A stretch of DNA of 32,483 nt from Verrucomicrobiia bacterium (GTDB lineage: Bacteria; Verrucomicrobiota; Verrucomicrobiia; Limisphaerales; UBA11358), in assembly GCA_030038175.1 (NCBI GenBank), contig JASHPN010000375.1:1-32483 (forward strand). Reading direction: 5' to 3'. Below, piece by piece: positions 1 to 9,307 of the stretch. The notes beneath the pieces are model-generated. The model ran no database searches and was not told the origin of the DNA. It worked only from the letters and a program-made list of their open reading frames with translations. The position numbers and the translations under genes were made by a program. Positions within the stretch are counted from its first letter, which is position 1. Each line of letters opens with the position of its first letter.

Positions 1-42
1 CGATTTCTCTGAACTAAAACCGCTTTGGGCGGTCTTATTTTT

Positions 43-1902
43 ATGTTGAACCGAAAAAACAGCGCAGCAGGCGCAAATCGCCAGCACAGCGCCAAACGAA
101 GCGGCGGAGCCAAAAAGGCCCCGGCGCGGCGGCGTTTTATTATCTCAAGCAAGGCCAGACGCGAAGAATCAAAGGCAACCCCTGATTCTCATGGGAAAAA
201 CCCTTCGGTTCCAGGACAAAACGGACATGCGGCGGCGCCAATCCCATCGGGACAGCCATCCCTGGAGTTGAATGAGACGATCAAGACGCTTTTGCATCTC
301 GCGCAGGAGCACGGTTATATCACCTACGATGATATCAATGACGTTCTGCCGGACAATCTTAGCCCGGACGATCTGGACGCCTTGATGACCAAATTGCGCA
401 GCCTTGACGTGGAAATCGTGATGGACAGCTCGGAAGCCGAGCGATCCAAGGCGCCTGAGCCGGTCCAGGCCGAAGAAGACGACGAAGCGCGCCTGGAAAT
501 TCTGGACGATCCCGTTCGCATGTACATGAACCAAATGGGCAAAGTTCCTTTGCTCACGCGCGAACAGGAAGTCGAAATTTGCAAAAAAATTGAGGAAGCG
601 GAAATCTCAATGAAGACGATCGTTTATGGCCTGGGTTTTGCCGCCAAGGAACATATCGCCATCGCCGAAAAACTGCTGGCGGAGCCGCCCAAAGAGCGCT
701 TTGACCGCGTGATTGTGGACAAAAAAGTGGCCAACCGGGAGGGCCATTTGCGGGAGCTTCGCAAGCTTATCAAAAAAGTTCACTCTCTGGATGACAAAGT
801 GGACAAGAAGTATTTTAGCTGGCAAAAGGCCCAGCAAAAGGGCCGCAAGGAAAAGATCGCCGGCGAGTTGAAAAAAATGAGCGCCAGGCTTCAGGATATG
901 TTCCCGAAGTTTTACTACAAGCAAAAGGTGGTCGAGGAAATGATTGTCGTGGCCGGCAACGTCCATGAAAAATTCCAGGCCAGCTTGCGCCATGTTCAGG
1001 AATTGGAATCGCAGCGGGCCACCGGCGAACGCCGGGCCGCCCTCGATGGCGAACGGAACAAGCTCCAAACGCTCGAACAGTTTGTCCGGATGTCGCGGGA
1101 GGAATTTTACAAGGCCTTCAGCGAGTTGAAAGCCGCCGCCGAACGCGGCCTCAAGGCCAAAACTCACATGGCCGAGGCCAACCTCCGCCTGGTCGTCTCC
1201 GTCGCCAAAAAGTACACCAACCGCGGCCAGTCATTCCTCGATTTGATTCAGGAGGGCAACATTGGCCTGATGAAGGGTGTTGAAAAATTCGAGTATCGCC
1301 GGGGATACAAATTCTCCACCTACGCCATCTGGTGGATTCGCCAGGCGATTACCCGCTCCATCGCCGACCAGGCCCGCACCATCCGTATTCCGGTGCACAT
1401 GATCGAAATCATGAACAAACTCTGGCGCGCCCAAAAGCAGTTGACCCAGGAAATGGGCCGCGAGCCAACGCCCGAGGAATTGGCCGACGAAATGCACATG
1501 CCCGTCGCCCGCATCCATGCGCTTTTGAAAATGGCCCAGCAGCCTGTGTCATTGCACGCCCCCGTCGGCGACGACGGCGACGTGAGCGTGGGCGATTTCA
1601 TTGAAGACAAATCCGCGGAAAATCCGTCCGATGTCACCAGCTACAGTTTGCTGCGGGAAAAACTGAGCGACGTGCTCACCACGCTGACTGAGCGCGAACG
1701 CAAAATTCTCGAGATGCGCTTTGGCCTGCTCGACGGCTATGAACGCACACTGGAAGAAATCGGCAAAATGTACAATGTGACGCGCGAGCGCATCCGTCAA
1801 ATCGAAGCCAAGGCATTGCGCAAACTTCGCCACCCCACCCGGGTGCGTCATTTGCAGGGCTTCCTCGACACGCCCGAGCCTGAGATGGCCACCACCGCGT
1901 AA
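43..1902 (+). CDS. rpoD: RNA polymerase sigma factor RpoD (sigma-70)
   Basis: Protein has sigma70 region 1.1-like N-terminus, [11 protein letters not shown] (region 1.2), [74 protein letters not shown] (region 2) and [20 protein letters not shown] (region 4.2). ORF track opens at 25; ATG of MLNRKNS at 43 preferred. Confidence 0.97.
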   Translation: MLNRKNSAAGANRQHSAKRSGGAKKAPARRRFIISSKARREESKATPDSHGKNPSVPGQNGHAAAPIPSGQPSLELNETIKTLLHLAQEHGYITYDDINDVLPDNLSPDDLDALMTKLRSLDVEIVMDSSEAERSKAPEPVQAEEDDEARLEILDDPVRMYMNQMGKVPLLTREQEVEICKKIEEAEISMKTIVYGLGFAAKEHIAIAEKLLAEPPKERFDRVIVDKKVANREGHLRELRKLIKKVHSLDDKVDKKYFSWQKAQQKGRKEKIAGELKKMSARLQDMFPKFYYKQKVVEEMIVVAGNVHEKFQASLRHVQELESQRATGERRAALDGERNKLQTLEQFVRMSREEFYKAFSELKAAAERGLKAKTHMAEANLRLVVSVAKKYTNRGQSFLDLIQEGNIGLMKGVEKFEYRRGYKFSTYAIWWIRQAITRSIADQARTIRIPVHMIEIMNKLWRAQKQLTQEMGREPTPEELADEMHMPVARIHALLKMAQQPVSLHAPVGDDGDVSVGDFIEDKSAENPSDVTSYSLLREKLSDVLTTLTERERKILEMRFGLLDGYERTLEEIGKMYNVTRERIRQIEAKALRKLRHPTRVRHLQGFLDTPEPEMATTA

Positions 1903-1925
1903 GAAAAAAATTTAGCAACTTCACC

Positions 1926-1960
1926 CCGGCCCCGATGACTCATCGGGGCCGGTTCTTTAT
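1926..1960 (+). terminator. Rho-independent terminator of rpoD
   Basis: Perfect 12-bp stem CCGGCCCCGATG (1926-1937) / CATCGGGGCCGG (1941-1952), 3-nt loop, followed by TTCTTTATT, 24 bp after the rpoD stop. Confidence 0.9.
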
Positions 1961-2056
1961 TCGATCGGTCCTATCTGTCCCGGCCGTCTCATTATTTTGA
2001 GATAGCCGTGGTCCTATTTCATGTCTTGAAGAATCGCCAAATTCAGTTACCTTGAA

Positions 2057-2532
2057 GGCGGTTTTGGAAGGGCGGAGAATCGCCCCGCTCTTTCTGAAGC
2101 TGAAAATTGTCCGGTCTTTCCAAAGGTCCAGGGCAATTGGAATAAACAGGTTCCGCAGTTTTAGAAAGAGCGGGGAGGAAAGTCCGAACACCGCAGGGCG
2201 TGATGCCGCGTAACCTTTTGACCTAAAAACTCAAGGGGATACACGCGGGCGAAAGAAAAACTTTCGACGGAAAGTGCCACAGAAAACAGACAGCCGCCGG
2301 CGCGAACCGGCGGTGATGGTGAAAAGGTGCGGTAAGAGCGCACCGCGCGAAGCGCAAGCGACGCGGCACGGAAAACCCCATCGGGTGCAAGGCCAAATAG
2401 GAAACCCCGGAGTTGCCCGCTCCGTGTTTCGCGAAAGCGAAACGGGTTTCGGGTATCGGCTGCGCAGACAAATGATTCTCACCATTCGCAAGAATGGGAC
2501 AGAATTCGGCTTATACCCCTTCCAAAACCGTC
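2057..2532 (+). ncRNA. rnpB: RNase P RNA, bacterial class A
   Basis: Conserved blocks GAGGAAAGTCCGAACACCGCAGGGCG, ACAGAAA, GGTGCGGTAAGAGCGCACCG, GGCACGGAAAACCCCATC, GCAAGGCCAAATAGG and GACAGAATTCGGCTTATA. P1 arms 2057-2072 (GGCGGTTTTGGAAGGG) and about 2516-2532 (CCCCTTCCAAAACCGTC) pair; P2 arms CCCCGCTCTTTCT (about 2083-2095) and AGAAAGAGCGGGG (about 2162-2175) pair. Confidence 0.95.
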
Positions 2533-2543
2533 TCCTTTCCCGC

Positions 2544-4058
2544 CTACCGCCCCTGGTAAGACCTCCAAAAACTCTGGACCGGCGCCGGCCTCGCTCCCGC
2601 ATGCTCAACGGCCGCGGTCCCGCTCAGCTCGCCGGCCCGATCCATCGCCCGAACCGACACCATTTGCGGCGCAAACGAAAAACCCTGCGCCGTCTGGTTC
2701 GCCGGCAAAACCATCATTCTCCACTCCTGGTCAGAACCCAAATACTGAAGCACCCACTTCGCCGTCGGATTCGCGCCGAACGCCGTCCATTGAAACATCC
2801 AAACCCCGTGACTTTCGCGGGCCGCAATTTGCGGTTTGGCCGGCGGCCCCGAATCGAGCCACGGCGACGCCGGCACGAGCGCCGGTTGTGGATATTGTTG
2901 AGCCACGGCGGCGGCCAGCGCCGGATTCTCCTGAAAATTGCGCATCTCGAAAAAGATAACCCCGCCGGCGCCGGCCTGTGCCCGTGTCAGTTGAATTTGA
3001 CGCGCAATTTCAGCGGGCGGAAGGCGATAGGCCGCCAATCCCGGCCAAAGATGACGGCCTCTGACGTTCTGCCGCTCCCACCAGTTCAAAAGCACGGGAT
3101 AACTTTGCGCCGGCGAACTGGCCGGCCAATAAAGCTGCGGCGATATATAATCGAGCCATCCGTTCAACAGCCAGAGCCGCGAGTCGGCAAAAAGTTTCGC
3201 GCAGGAACTGAAACCTTTGATTTGTGGCGGATAGCCGGTCTGCCAGATGCCAAATGGACTGACCCCGAACTTTACCCACGGCTTGGCCGACTTGATATTG
3301 TGGTAAATGGTCTGAATGAATTCGTTGACGTTTTGGCGGCGCCAATCGTCGCGGCTTAAGCCGCTTCGCGCCCCAAAATCTTTCCACGTGGCTTCATCCG
3401 GAAACGGAACCTCAGCCCCTGCTTTGGACGCAACCGGGTACGGATAATAATAATCGTCAAATTGCACGCCGTCCACGTCGTAGCGCCGCACCACATCCAT
3501 GATGACCCGCGCCACATAATCCCGGACGGCCGGCATGCCGGGATCCAGCCACAACTCGCCGCCGTAGCGCCGCACCCAATCGGGATGGGTGCGTGCAATG
3601 TCATTGGGGGCCGCGGGCGCCGTGGCGGAGAGCCGGACGCGAAAGGGATTGAACCACGCATGCAGTTCCAGTCCCCGCCGGTGCGCCTCTTCGATCGCAA
3701 ACGCCAGCGGATCATAGTATGGCTGCGGCGGACGGCCCTGGACTCCCGTGAGATATTCCGACCACGGCTCGATAGGCGACGCATAGAATGCGTCGGATGC
3801 CGGGCGAACTTGAAAAATAACGGCGTTCAATTTCAGCCGCACCGCCGTGTCGAGCAGTGAAATCAATTCCGCCTTTTGTTGCGCGACGCTCAAGTCCGGC
3901 GCCGATGGCCAATCTTTGTTCGCCACGGTGGCAATCCACGCGCCCCGGAACTCGCGCGCCGGCAACGGCGGGACCATCGAAGTCGGCTGATAATCATCCG
4001 CCCATGCACATAGTGCGGCGAAGGCAAAAAGAAATAAAGCAGCAAGCCCGGTTTTCAT
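2544..4058 (-). CDS. Glycosyl hydrolase-like 10 (GHL10/DUF187-type) secreted protein
   Basis: Signal peptide MKTGLAALFLFAFAALCAWA; EFRGAWIATVANKDWPS, LNAVIFQVRPASDAFYAS, EPWSEYLTG, LELHAWFNPFRV and VDGVQFDDYYYPYP are typical of GHL10 proteins. Confidence 0.9.
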   Translation of the reverse strand: MKTGLAALFLFAFAALCAWADDYQPTSMVPPLPAREFRGAWIATVANKDWPSAPDLSVAQQKAELISLLDTAVRLKLNAVIFQVRPASDAFYASPIEPWSEYLTGVQGRPPQPYYDPLAFAIEEAHRRGLELHAWFNPFRVRLSATAPAAPNDIARTHPDWVRRYGGELWLDPGMPAVRDYVARVIMDVVRRYDVDGVQFDDYYYPYPVASKAGAEVPFPDEATWKDFGARSGLSRDDWRRQNVNEFIQTIYHNIKSAKPWVKFGVSPFGIWQTGYPPQIKGFSSCAKLFADSRLWLLNGWLDYISPQLYWPASSPAQSYPVLLNWWERQNVRGRHLWPGLAAYRLPPAEIARQIQLTRAQAGAGGVIFFEMRNFQENPALAAAVAQQYPQPALVPASPWLDSGPPAKPQIAARESHGVWMFQWTAFGANPTAKWVLQYLGSDQEWRMMVLPANQTAQGFSFAPQMVSVRAMDRAGELSGTAAVEHAGARPAPVQSFWRSYQGR

Positions 4059-4170
4059 CGAGACGGCGCTGGTAATTTAGACACAAATCACCGGGGACAA
4101 AGTTTTTTCTGGATAAAATGGGATTAAAATCGCCGGGCATTGGCCAGCGAGGACCGGCGCAACTCCTGGC

Positions 4171-6144
4171 CTACACCGGTAGGTCCAATTGAGCGCGAAT
4201 GACGGCGGCCAGTTTGTCCGCTTCGAACGGCTTGACCAGGTAATTCACGCCTTCTTCCAACTTGAAATCCGCGTTCGTAAGCTGGGAGTGATATCCGCTG
4301 GCATAGACGACCTTCAGTCCTTGATTTTCCCGGCGAAGCCGTTCCGCCAATTGTTTGCCATTCATTCCTCCGGGCATCACCAGGTCGGTCAGCAGCAATT
4401 GAATATCGTCGCCGTGTTGGGCCCACACTTCCATCGCGTTGGCGCCGCTGGACGCTTCTGCCACCCGATAGCCGAGCTGAACGAGAGCCTCTCTCATGGC
4501 CATTCGCACAAAGGGATCGTCTTCCACCAGAAGAATCGTCTCATGCCCTCCGGCGATGCCTGTCGGCGGCTGGATGGGCACGTGGGCGTCGGGAGCTTCC
4601 GCCAGGCGCGGAAAATAAATGCCGAAGGCAGCGCCCTGGCCCGGTTCGCTATGCACCTGAATCCATCCCTGATGCTGTTGGACAATCCCAAAAACCGTGG
4701 CCAGTCCAAGTCCGGTGCCTTTCCCGGCTTCTTTGGTGGTGAAGAAAGGCTCAAATATCCGCGTTAAATTCTCCGGAGGAATGCCGCAGCCGGTGTCGCT
4801 CACCCGCAGGCATGCGAAAAAGCCCGGGCGCGCCCCTGGAATTTGCGCCGCCGCCGCTTCGTCCAATGCCGCGGCCGAAGTTTCGATGACCAGCTTTCCA
4901 CCGTCCGGCATGGCCGCGCGCGAATTGACCACCAGATTCATCACCACCTGATCTATCATCCCGGCGTCCGCGCGAATATAAAGGCGCTCGGAAGCGAGCC
5001 TGAATTGCAGGTCAATGTCCTCCCCGACAATTCGCCTCAGCATCTTCATGGTATCATTGATGCATTGGTTCAAGTCGAGATCGCGCGGCTGGAGGACTTC
5101 TTTGCGGCTGAAAAGCAGCAGTTGCCGGGTCAACGCCGCCGCGCGCCGGGACGCAACCGCGATTTCCCGGAGGCATTCTGTTTGCGCCTCCGAAAGCTCT
5201 TTCTCGCCCATCAAATCACACTGCATTTGAATGACGGCCAGGATGTTGTTGAAATCATGGGCGACGCCTCCGGCCAGTTGCCCAAACGCTTCCATTTTTT
5301 GCGACTGCCGAAATTCCTCCTCGAGTTTCCGGCGCGCTTCCTCGGCTTTCTTGCGTTCCGTGGCATCCTGTTTTACGGCAATAAAGTGCGTGATTTGTCC
5401 CTCGCCATCCCGCAGCGGAGTGATCGTCATTTCTTCAAAATAATGCGTTCCGTCCTTCCGCCGGTTAATCAGCTCGCCCTGCCACACCCGGCCGGAGTTG
5501 ACGGTATTCCAGAGGTCGCGGTAGAAATGGCCGTCGTGCGCCCCCGACTTCAAAAAACGCGGAGTTTGACCGGCGATTTCTTCCAGCGAATAACCTGTCA
5601 AAACGCAGAAGGCCTTGTTTGCAAAGAGAATCCGCCCGGTCGGGTCCGTAATTAGAATCGCATTGGCCGCCGCTTCCAGGGCGTGGGATTGGATGCTGAT
5701 TTGTTCCTCCGCCCGCCGTCGCTTGACCCGATCGCGTGCTTCAGTCACGGCGCGCTCAACCGCTTGTCCCAGGCGGGTAATGCGGTCCTTTAAGAAATAA
5801 TCGGTCGCTCCCCTCTTCATCGCCTCGACGGCGACGTCCTCGCCGACGGTCCCGGATACCAGGATCAAAGGAATATCCGGGTTGTATTTCCGAGCCAGTT
5901 CCGCGGCCTGCAAACCGCTGAATTGGGGCATTGAGTAATCGGAAAGAATGATATCCGGCCCTTTTCTCAATTCCGCCAGATAATCCGCCTCAGTTTCGAC
6001 CCGCGTCCATTTCAATTCAAAGCCCGCCTGGCTCAGTTCGAATGCGAGCAGTTCCGCGTCCGATTCGGAATCTTCGACCATCAAAACGGTCAGTGGCTTG
6101 GCCATCGGTTTTCCCGCTTTCGCATTTGATTGTGTTGGAGCCAA
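4171..6144 (-). CDS. Hybrid sensor histidine kinase: REC-PAS-HisKA-HATPase-REC
   Basis: N-terminal receiver (VLMVEDSESDAELL..IILSDYSMP..LKD), PAS (ILITDPTGRILFANKAFCVLTGYSLEEIAGQTP), H-box GGVAHDFNNILAVI, N-box NLVVNSRAAMPDGG, G-boxes DTGCGIPPENLTRIFEPFFTTKEAGKGTGLGLATVFGIV, C-terminal receiver (ILLVEDDPFVR..LLLTDLVMPGGMNG..LVKPF). Start could be 6144 or 6102. Confidence 0.93.
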   Translation of the reverse strand: MAPTQSNAKAGKPMAKPLTVLMVEDSESDAELLAFELSQAGFELKWTRVETEADYLAELRKGPDIILSDYSMPQFSGLQAAELARKYNPDIPLILVSGTVGEDVAVEAMKRGATDYFLKDRITRLGQAVERAVTEARDRVKRRRAEEQISIQSHALEAAANAILITDPTGRILFANKAFCVLTGYSLEEIAGQTPRFLKSGAHDGHFYRDLWNTVNSGRVWQGELINRRKDGTHYFEEMTITPLRDGEGQITHFIAVKQDATERKKAEEARRKLEEEFRQSQKMEAFGQLAGGVAHDFNNILAVIQMQCDLMGEKELSEAQTECLREIAVASRRAAALTRQLLLFSRKEVLQPRDLDLNQCINDTMKMLRRIVGEDIDLQFRLASERLYIRADAGMIDQVVMNLVVNSRAAMPDGGKLVIETSAAALDEAAAAQIPGARPGFFACLRVSDTGCGIPPENLTRIFEPFFTTKEAGKGTGLGLATVFGIVQQHQGWIQVHSEPGQGAAFGIYFPRLAEAPDAHVPIQPPTGIAGGHETILLVEDDPFVRMAMREALVQLGYRVAEASSGANAMEVWAQHGDDIQLLLTDLVMPGGMNGKQLAERLRRENQGLKVVYASGYHSQLTNADFKLEEGVNYLVKPFEADKLAAVIRAQLDLPV

Positions 6145-6243
6145 TCATCCCGGTTATTCGGCCTCCCGCGCAATGGCAAAATGGCTGACTTGCCAAGACC
6201 AGGCAGGCGGCTCAACCGATTCAACTATTTCGCTCCCTCAAAA

Positions 6244-6945
6244 CTACTTGTCGTTATTGCCGGCCGGTTTTAATACCGCCCAATGCAGATTCAGCTTAGG
6301 CACCATTTCGCTGAAATTCTGGAAATCCACCGGTTTCATCAGATGCGCGTCCGCTCCCAGACGCCGGCTTTCGGCCGCATCCTGGCTGCGGCCCGATACG
6401 GTTAACGCCACCACCGGGATCGAACGCGTCCGGGCGTCCCCTTTAATTTTGCGCAAAACGTCAAGTCCGTCAACTTTCGGAAGGTTCAAATCCAGAAGAA
6501 CCAATTGCGGAAGGTCTTCCGGCCGGCGATTGGCAAAGGGTCCGGTGCAAAAAAGAAAATCCAGCGCCGCCGCGCCGTCGCTGATCACACGCAGGGGGTT
6601 GGCGAAGTTGGCCCGTTTCAGGACCCCCAACATCAAGGCCGCGTCATCCGGATTATCTTCCACCAGCAGGATGTCCGCCATTTCGTCCGTGACCGGCCGC
6701 ACCACCGGCTTGTCCGACGCCAATTTTCGGAAATTGAAAAACAGTGTAAACGTGGAAATCTCGAGCGCGCGCGCCAGCCGTTCGATCGTTTCCAGCGAAA
6801 CATTGCGCGAACCACGTTCCACATCGCAAATGTAGGTGCGATGCATGTCGGAACGTTCTGCCAGGGCTTCCTGCGAAATACCCAGCCGGTGTCTCCAGAA
6901 TTTGATCGACGCCCCGAAGGTTTTTTTTACATCATTATTTGCCAC
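6244..6945 (-). CDS. XRE-family HTH domain fused to Rcp1-like response-regulator receiver domain
   Basis: N-terminal HTH_3 (IKFWRHRLGISQEALAERSDMHRTYICDVERGSRNVSLETIERLARALEIS) followed by receiver (DILLVEDNPDDAALM..LVLLDLNLPKVDGLDVLRKIK..VVALTVSG..HLMKPVDF). Confidence 0.9.
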   Translation of the reverse strand: MANNDVKKTFGASIKFWRHRLGISQEALAERSDMHRTYICDVERGSRNVSLETIERLARALEISTFTLFFNFRKLASDKPVVRPVTDEMADILLVEDNPDDAALMLGVLKRANFANPLRVISDGAAALDFLFCTGPFANRRPEDLPQLVLLDLNLPKVDGLDVLRKIKGDARTRSIPVVALTVSGRSQDAAESRRLGADAHLMKPVDFQNFSEMVPKLNLHWAVLKPAGNNDK

Positions 6946-7010
6946 AACAAATCCACGTGCCCCAATTGTTCCAATGATGTGCTTTTCCGGCTCAAGACCA
7001 CAACAGACTT

Positions 7011-7027
7011 TAAGTGACCTTTACTTA
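7011..7027. promoter_or_regulatory. Candidate operator upstream of XRE-receiver gene
   Basis: TAAGT-gaccttt-ACTTA inverted repeat adjacent to AT-rich TTATAATATA, about 65-80 bp upstream of the minus-strand XRE-REC start. Short match, weak on its own. Confidence 0.25.
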
Positions 7028-7066
7028 TAATATACCCGCGATCTATAAATGTTCAAACCTGCGGGA

Positions 7067-9286
7067 TTATTCGTTCAGGCGCACGATGTTCCCGCTCGCC
7101 GCTCCGTCGAAATTCGTGAAGTTGCCCGCCACCAGAATTTTGCCGTCCGGTTGCACGGCCAGTTGCCAAATCGCCCCGGTCGTCTCTTCCCTGGCCTGGA
7201 AACTGGCGTCCCGGCTTCCGTCCGGATTCAACCGCGCCAGAAACGGCCGGGCCTCCTGGTTCTCCCGATTCCTGCCGCCAACGAGAATCCGTCCATCGGA
7301 CTGGACGGCCAGGGTCCAAAGCTCGTTTGCCATCTCGCCGTCAGGGTGAAAACTCCCGTCCAGGCTCCCATCGGCCTTCAATCGCGCGATGTGAGGAAAG
7401 GGCGAATCATTCACCTCATTGAAATCTCCGCAAATCAAAATTTTGCCGTCCTTTTGGAGAAGCACCGCCATCACATTCCCATCGGCCCCGGTGCCGTCGT
7501 TAAAATCCGTGTCAAAACTGCCGTCCGGATTCAATCGCACCAAATGGCCCTTCGGCTGGTTGTGGAATTTCCTGAATTCACCGGCGGCGAGAATCTTTCC
7601 ATCGGGTTGAACCGCGATAGACCACACCGTCGCCGAAGCGCCTCCGCCGATATCAAACGAAGTGTCAGGGCTGCCATCGGCATTCAACCGTACCAGGCCG
7701 CCCAGCCGTCTATTCAAAACCCTGTTAAAACTTCCCCCCACCAGGACCTTGCCATCCGGCTGAACGACAATGACGTGCAAATCACGGTTATAGCTGGATT
7801 TTCCGGCGAAGTTATCGTCCAGGCTGCCGTCTGGATTCACGCGGATCACCCTCCGAAATCCGCGGGGCCCCTGCATGATACCTCCGCCCATGAAGATGTG
7901 GCCATCGCTGAGCGTCGCCAGCGAAAAAATCGCCTCCGGCGCCTGCACTGCAAACGAGACATCGAGTCCTCCCTCGGTGTTCAAACGCATGATTCTTTTA
8001 ACCGTGGCGCCGTTGTAATCCGTGAAATATCCGCCGGCCAGTATCTTTCCATCAGGCAGAAGTTCAATACAACGAATGGCGTCGGCGGCGCCCGTTCCCG
8101 GAAAAAAACTGCCGTCTAACGAACCCGGCGGATGTTTGGCTGATTCCAGCGCGTGCGGGGAAAGCAAGGCAGGCCATTTCACGCTTCGTCCAAACCAAAA
8201 CGCGACCGCCAGCCCCGCAATGATAAAGACGCCGGCAACGATTACCGGAATCCGGCTTGCCCTCGAGACCGGGGCCGGCTGAATTCCCGGGGGAATGGGA
8301 CGCGTCGGGGCCCTTTCAGTCTGCGCGGCCGGGACCGAAGCCGCGCGCTCCGCAAGAGCGGGGGGCGTCCAGTCGGCAGGGCTGGGCGGTGTCCAGACCG
8401 TTTCCTGGCGCTGCAACCATCGCAGGACTTCATCCATGGCCCCCGGACGATCCGCCGGATTTTTGGCCAGGCAGGCGGCGACCGTTTCCTCCCACACCGG
8501 CGAGATCGCTTCGCCTAGAATCCCCAATTCTTTCAGGCGTTCCGTCATCGTGGGCGGCGTAAGACTGCAAATTTGCGCAATCACTTCGCCCTTATTGAAC
8601 GGCGGCGTTCCGGTAATCAGGTCGAAAATTGTGGCGCCCAGGGAGTAAACATCGTCCAGCGTGGTCGGTGCCGACCCCATCACCTGTTGCGGGCTTAAGA
8701 AACCAATTCCGCCATAGCCGCTTTTAATGATGCCGCGTCTGGAACTTTCGTTGCGGACCAGGACCGCCAGGCCGAAATCGGAAATCTTGATCCCCTCCCG
8801 CGTGCTGGCCAGCAGGTTGGACGGTTTTAAATCGCCATGAACCATTCCAAATTCGCGGTGAGCATAGCTCAGCGCCGGGCAAATCTCCCGAATCCATGGC
8901 TCGATTTCCTCAACGGTGTAAGCATGGTTCGGCTTGTCCACTCGCAAGGTCGCCAGGGACCATCCATTCACAAATTCCATCGCGATTGCCAGCATGTCGT
9001 AATCCGCCGCCAATTCATACGCGGAAACAATGTGAGGATGTTTAAGCAGCCGGCTGCGCTGGATTTCGCCCTGGATGGTTTCCAGGAGGTTTGAGTCCTG
9101 CAAAAACGCCCGCGGCAGGAATTTCAGCGCGGCGTCCCGTTCCTCTTTCACGTCGCGGGCCAGCCACAGTTCGGAGAATTCGCCGCGCCCGACCAGGCGT
9201 TTGAGAAGATATCGGCCGCGCCCCGCGCGCAAGCCCGGAGCCAGCGCAGGGCCAAAGGCGCCGTCGGAAGAAATTGCTTTAGCCAT
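7067..9286 (-). CDS. Serine/threonine protein kinase with single TM helix and seven C-terminal delta-60 repeats
   Basis: Kinase motifs LVGRGEFSELWLA, AALKFL, VHGDLKPSNLL, KISDFGLAV, GFLSPQQVMGS, DDVYSLGATIFDLITG; TM segment IPVIVAGVFIIAGLAVAFWF; seven DGSxDxSF...VQPDGKILxGG repeats. Confidence 0.93.
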   Translation of the reverse strand: MAKAISSDGAFGPALAPGLRAGRGRYLLKRLVGRGEFSELWLARDVKEERDAALKFLPRAFLQDSNLLETIQGEIQRSRLLKHPHIVSAYELAADYDMLAIAMEFVNGWSLATLRVDKPNHAYTVEEIEPWIREICPALSYAHREFGMVHGDLKPSNLLASTREGIKISDFGLAVLVRNESSRRGIIKSGYGGIGFLSPQQVMGSAPTTLDDVYSLGATIFDLITGTPPFNKGEVIAQICSLTPPTMTERLKELGILGEAISPVWEETVAACLAKNPADRPGAMDEVLRWLQRQETVWTPPSPADWTPPALAERAASVPAAQTERAPTRPIPPGIQPAPVSRASRIPVIVAGVFIIAGLAVAFWFGRSVKWPALLSPHALESAKHPPGSLDGSFFPGTGAADAIRCIELLPDGKILAGGYFTDYNGATVKRIMRLNTEGGLDVSFAVQAPEAIFSLATLSDGHIFMGGGIMQGPRGFRRVIRVNPDGSLDDNFAGKSSYNRDLHVIVVQPDGKVLVGGSFNRVLNRRLGGLVRLNADGSPDTSFDIGGGASATVWSIAVQPDGKILAAGEFRKFHNQPKGHLVRLNPDGSFDTDFNDGTGADGNVMAVLLQKDGKILICGDFNEVNDSPFPHIARLKADGSLDGSFHPDGEMANELWTLAVQSDGRILVGGRNRENQEARPFLARLNPDGSRDASFQAREETTGAIWQLAVQPDGKILVAGNFTNFDGAASGNIVRLNE

Positions 9287-9307
9287 GACCGCTGCCGGAG
9301 CGCCGCG

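Noticed and set aside
2274-3359. 361-aa + strand ORF
   Set aside because: Starts inside rnpB and then runs antisense to the well-supported GHL10 gene; Arg/Pro-rich low-complexity translation typical of a shadow ORF.
4843-5655. 270-aa + strand ORF
   Set aside because: Antisense of the histidine kinase, no recognisable motif.
7049-8119. 356-aa + strand ORF with internal periodicity
   Set aside because: Antisense to the delta-60 repeats of the kinase; the periodicity is the shadow of those repeats.
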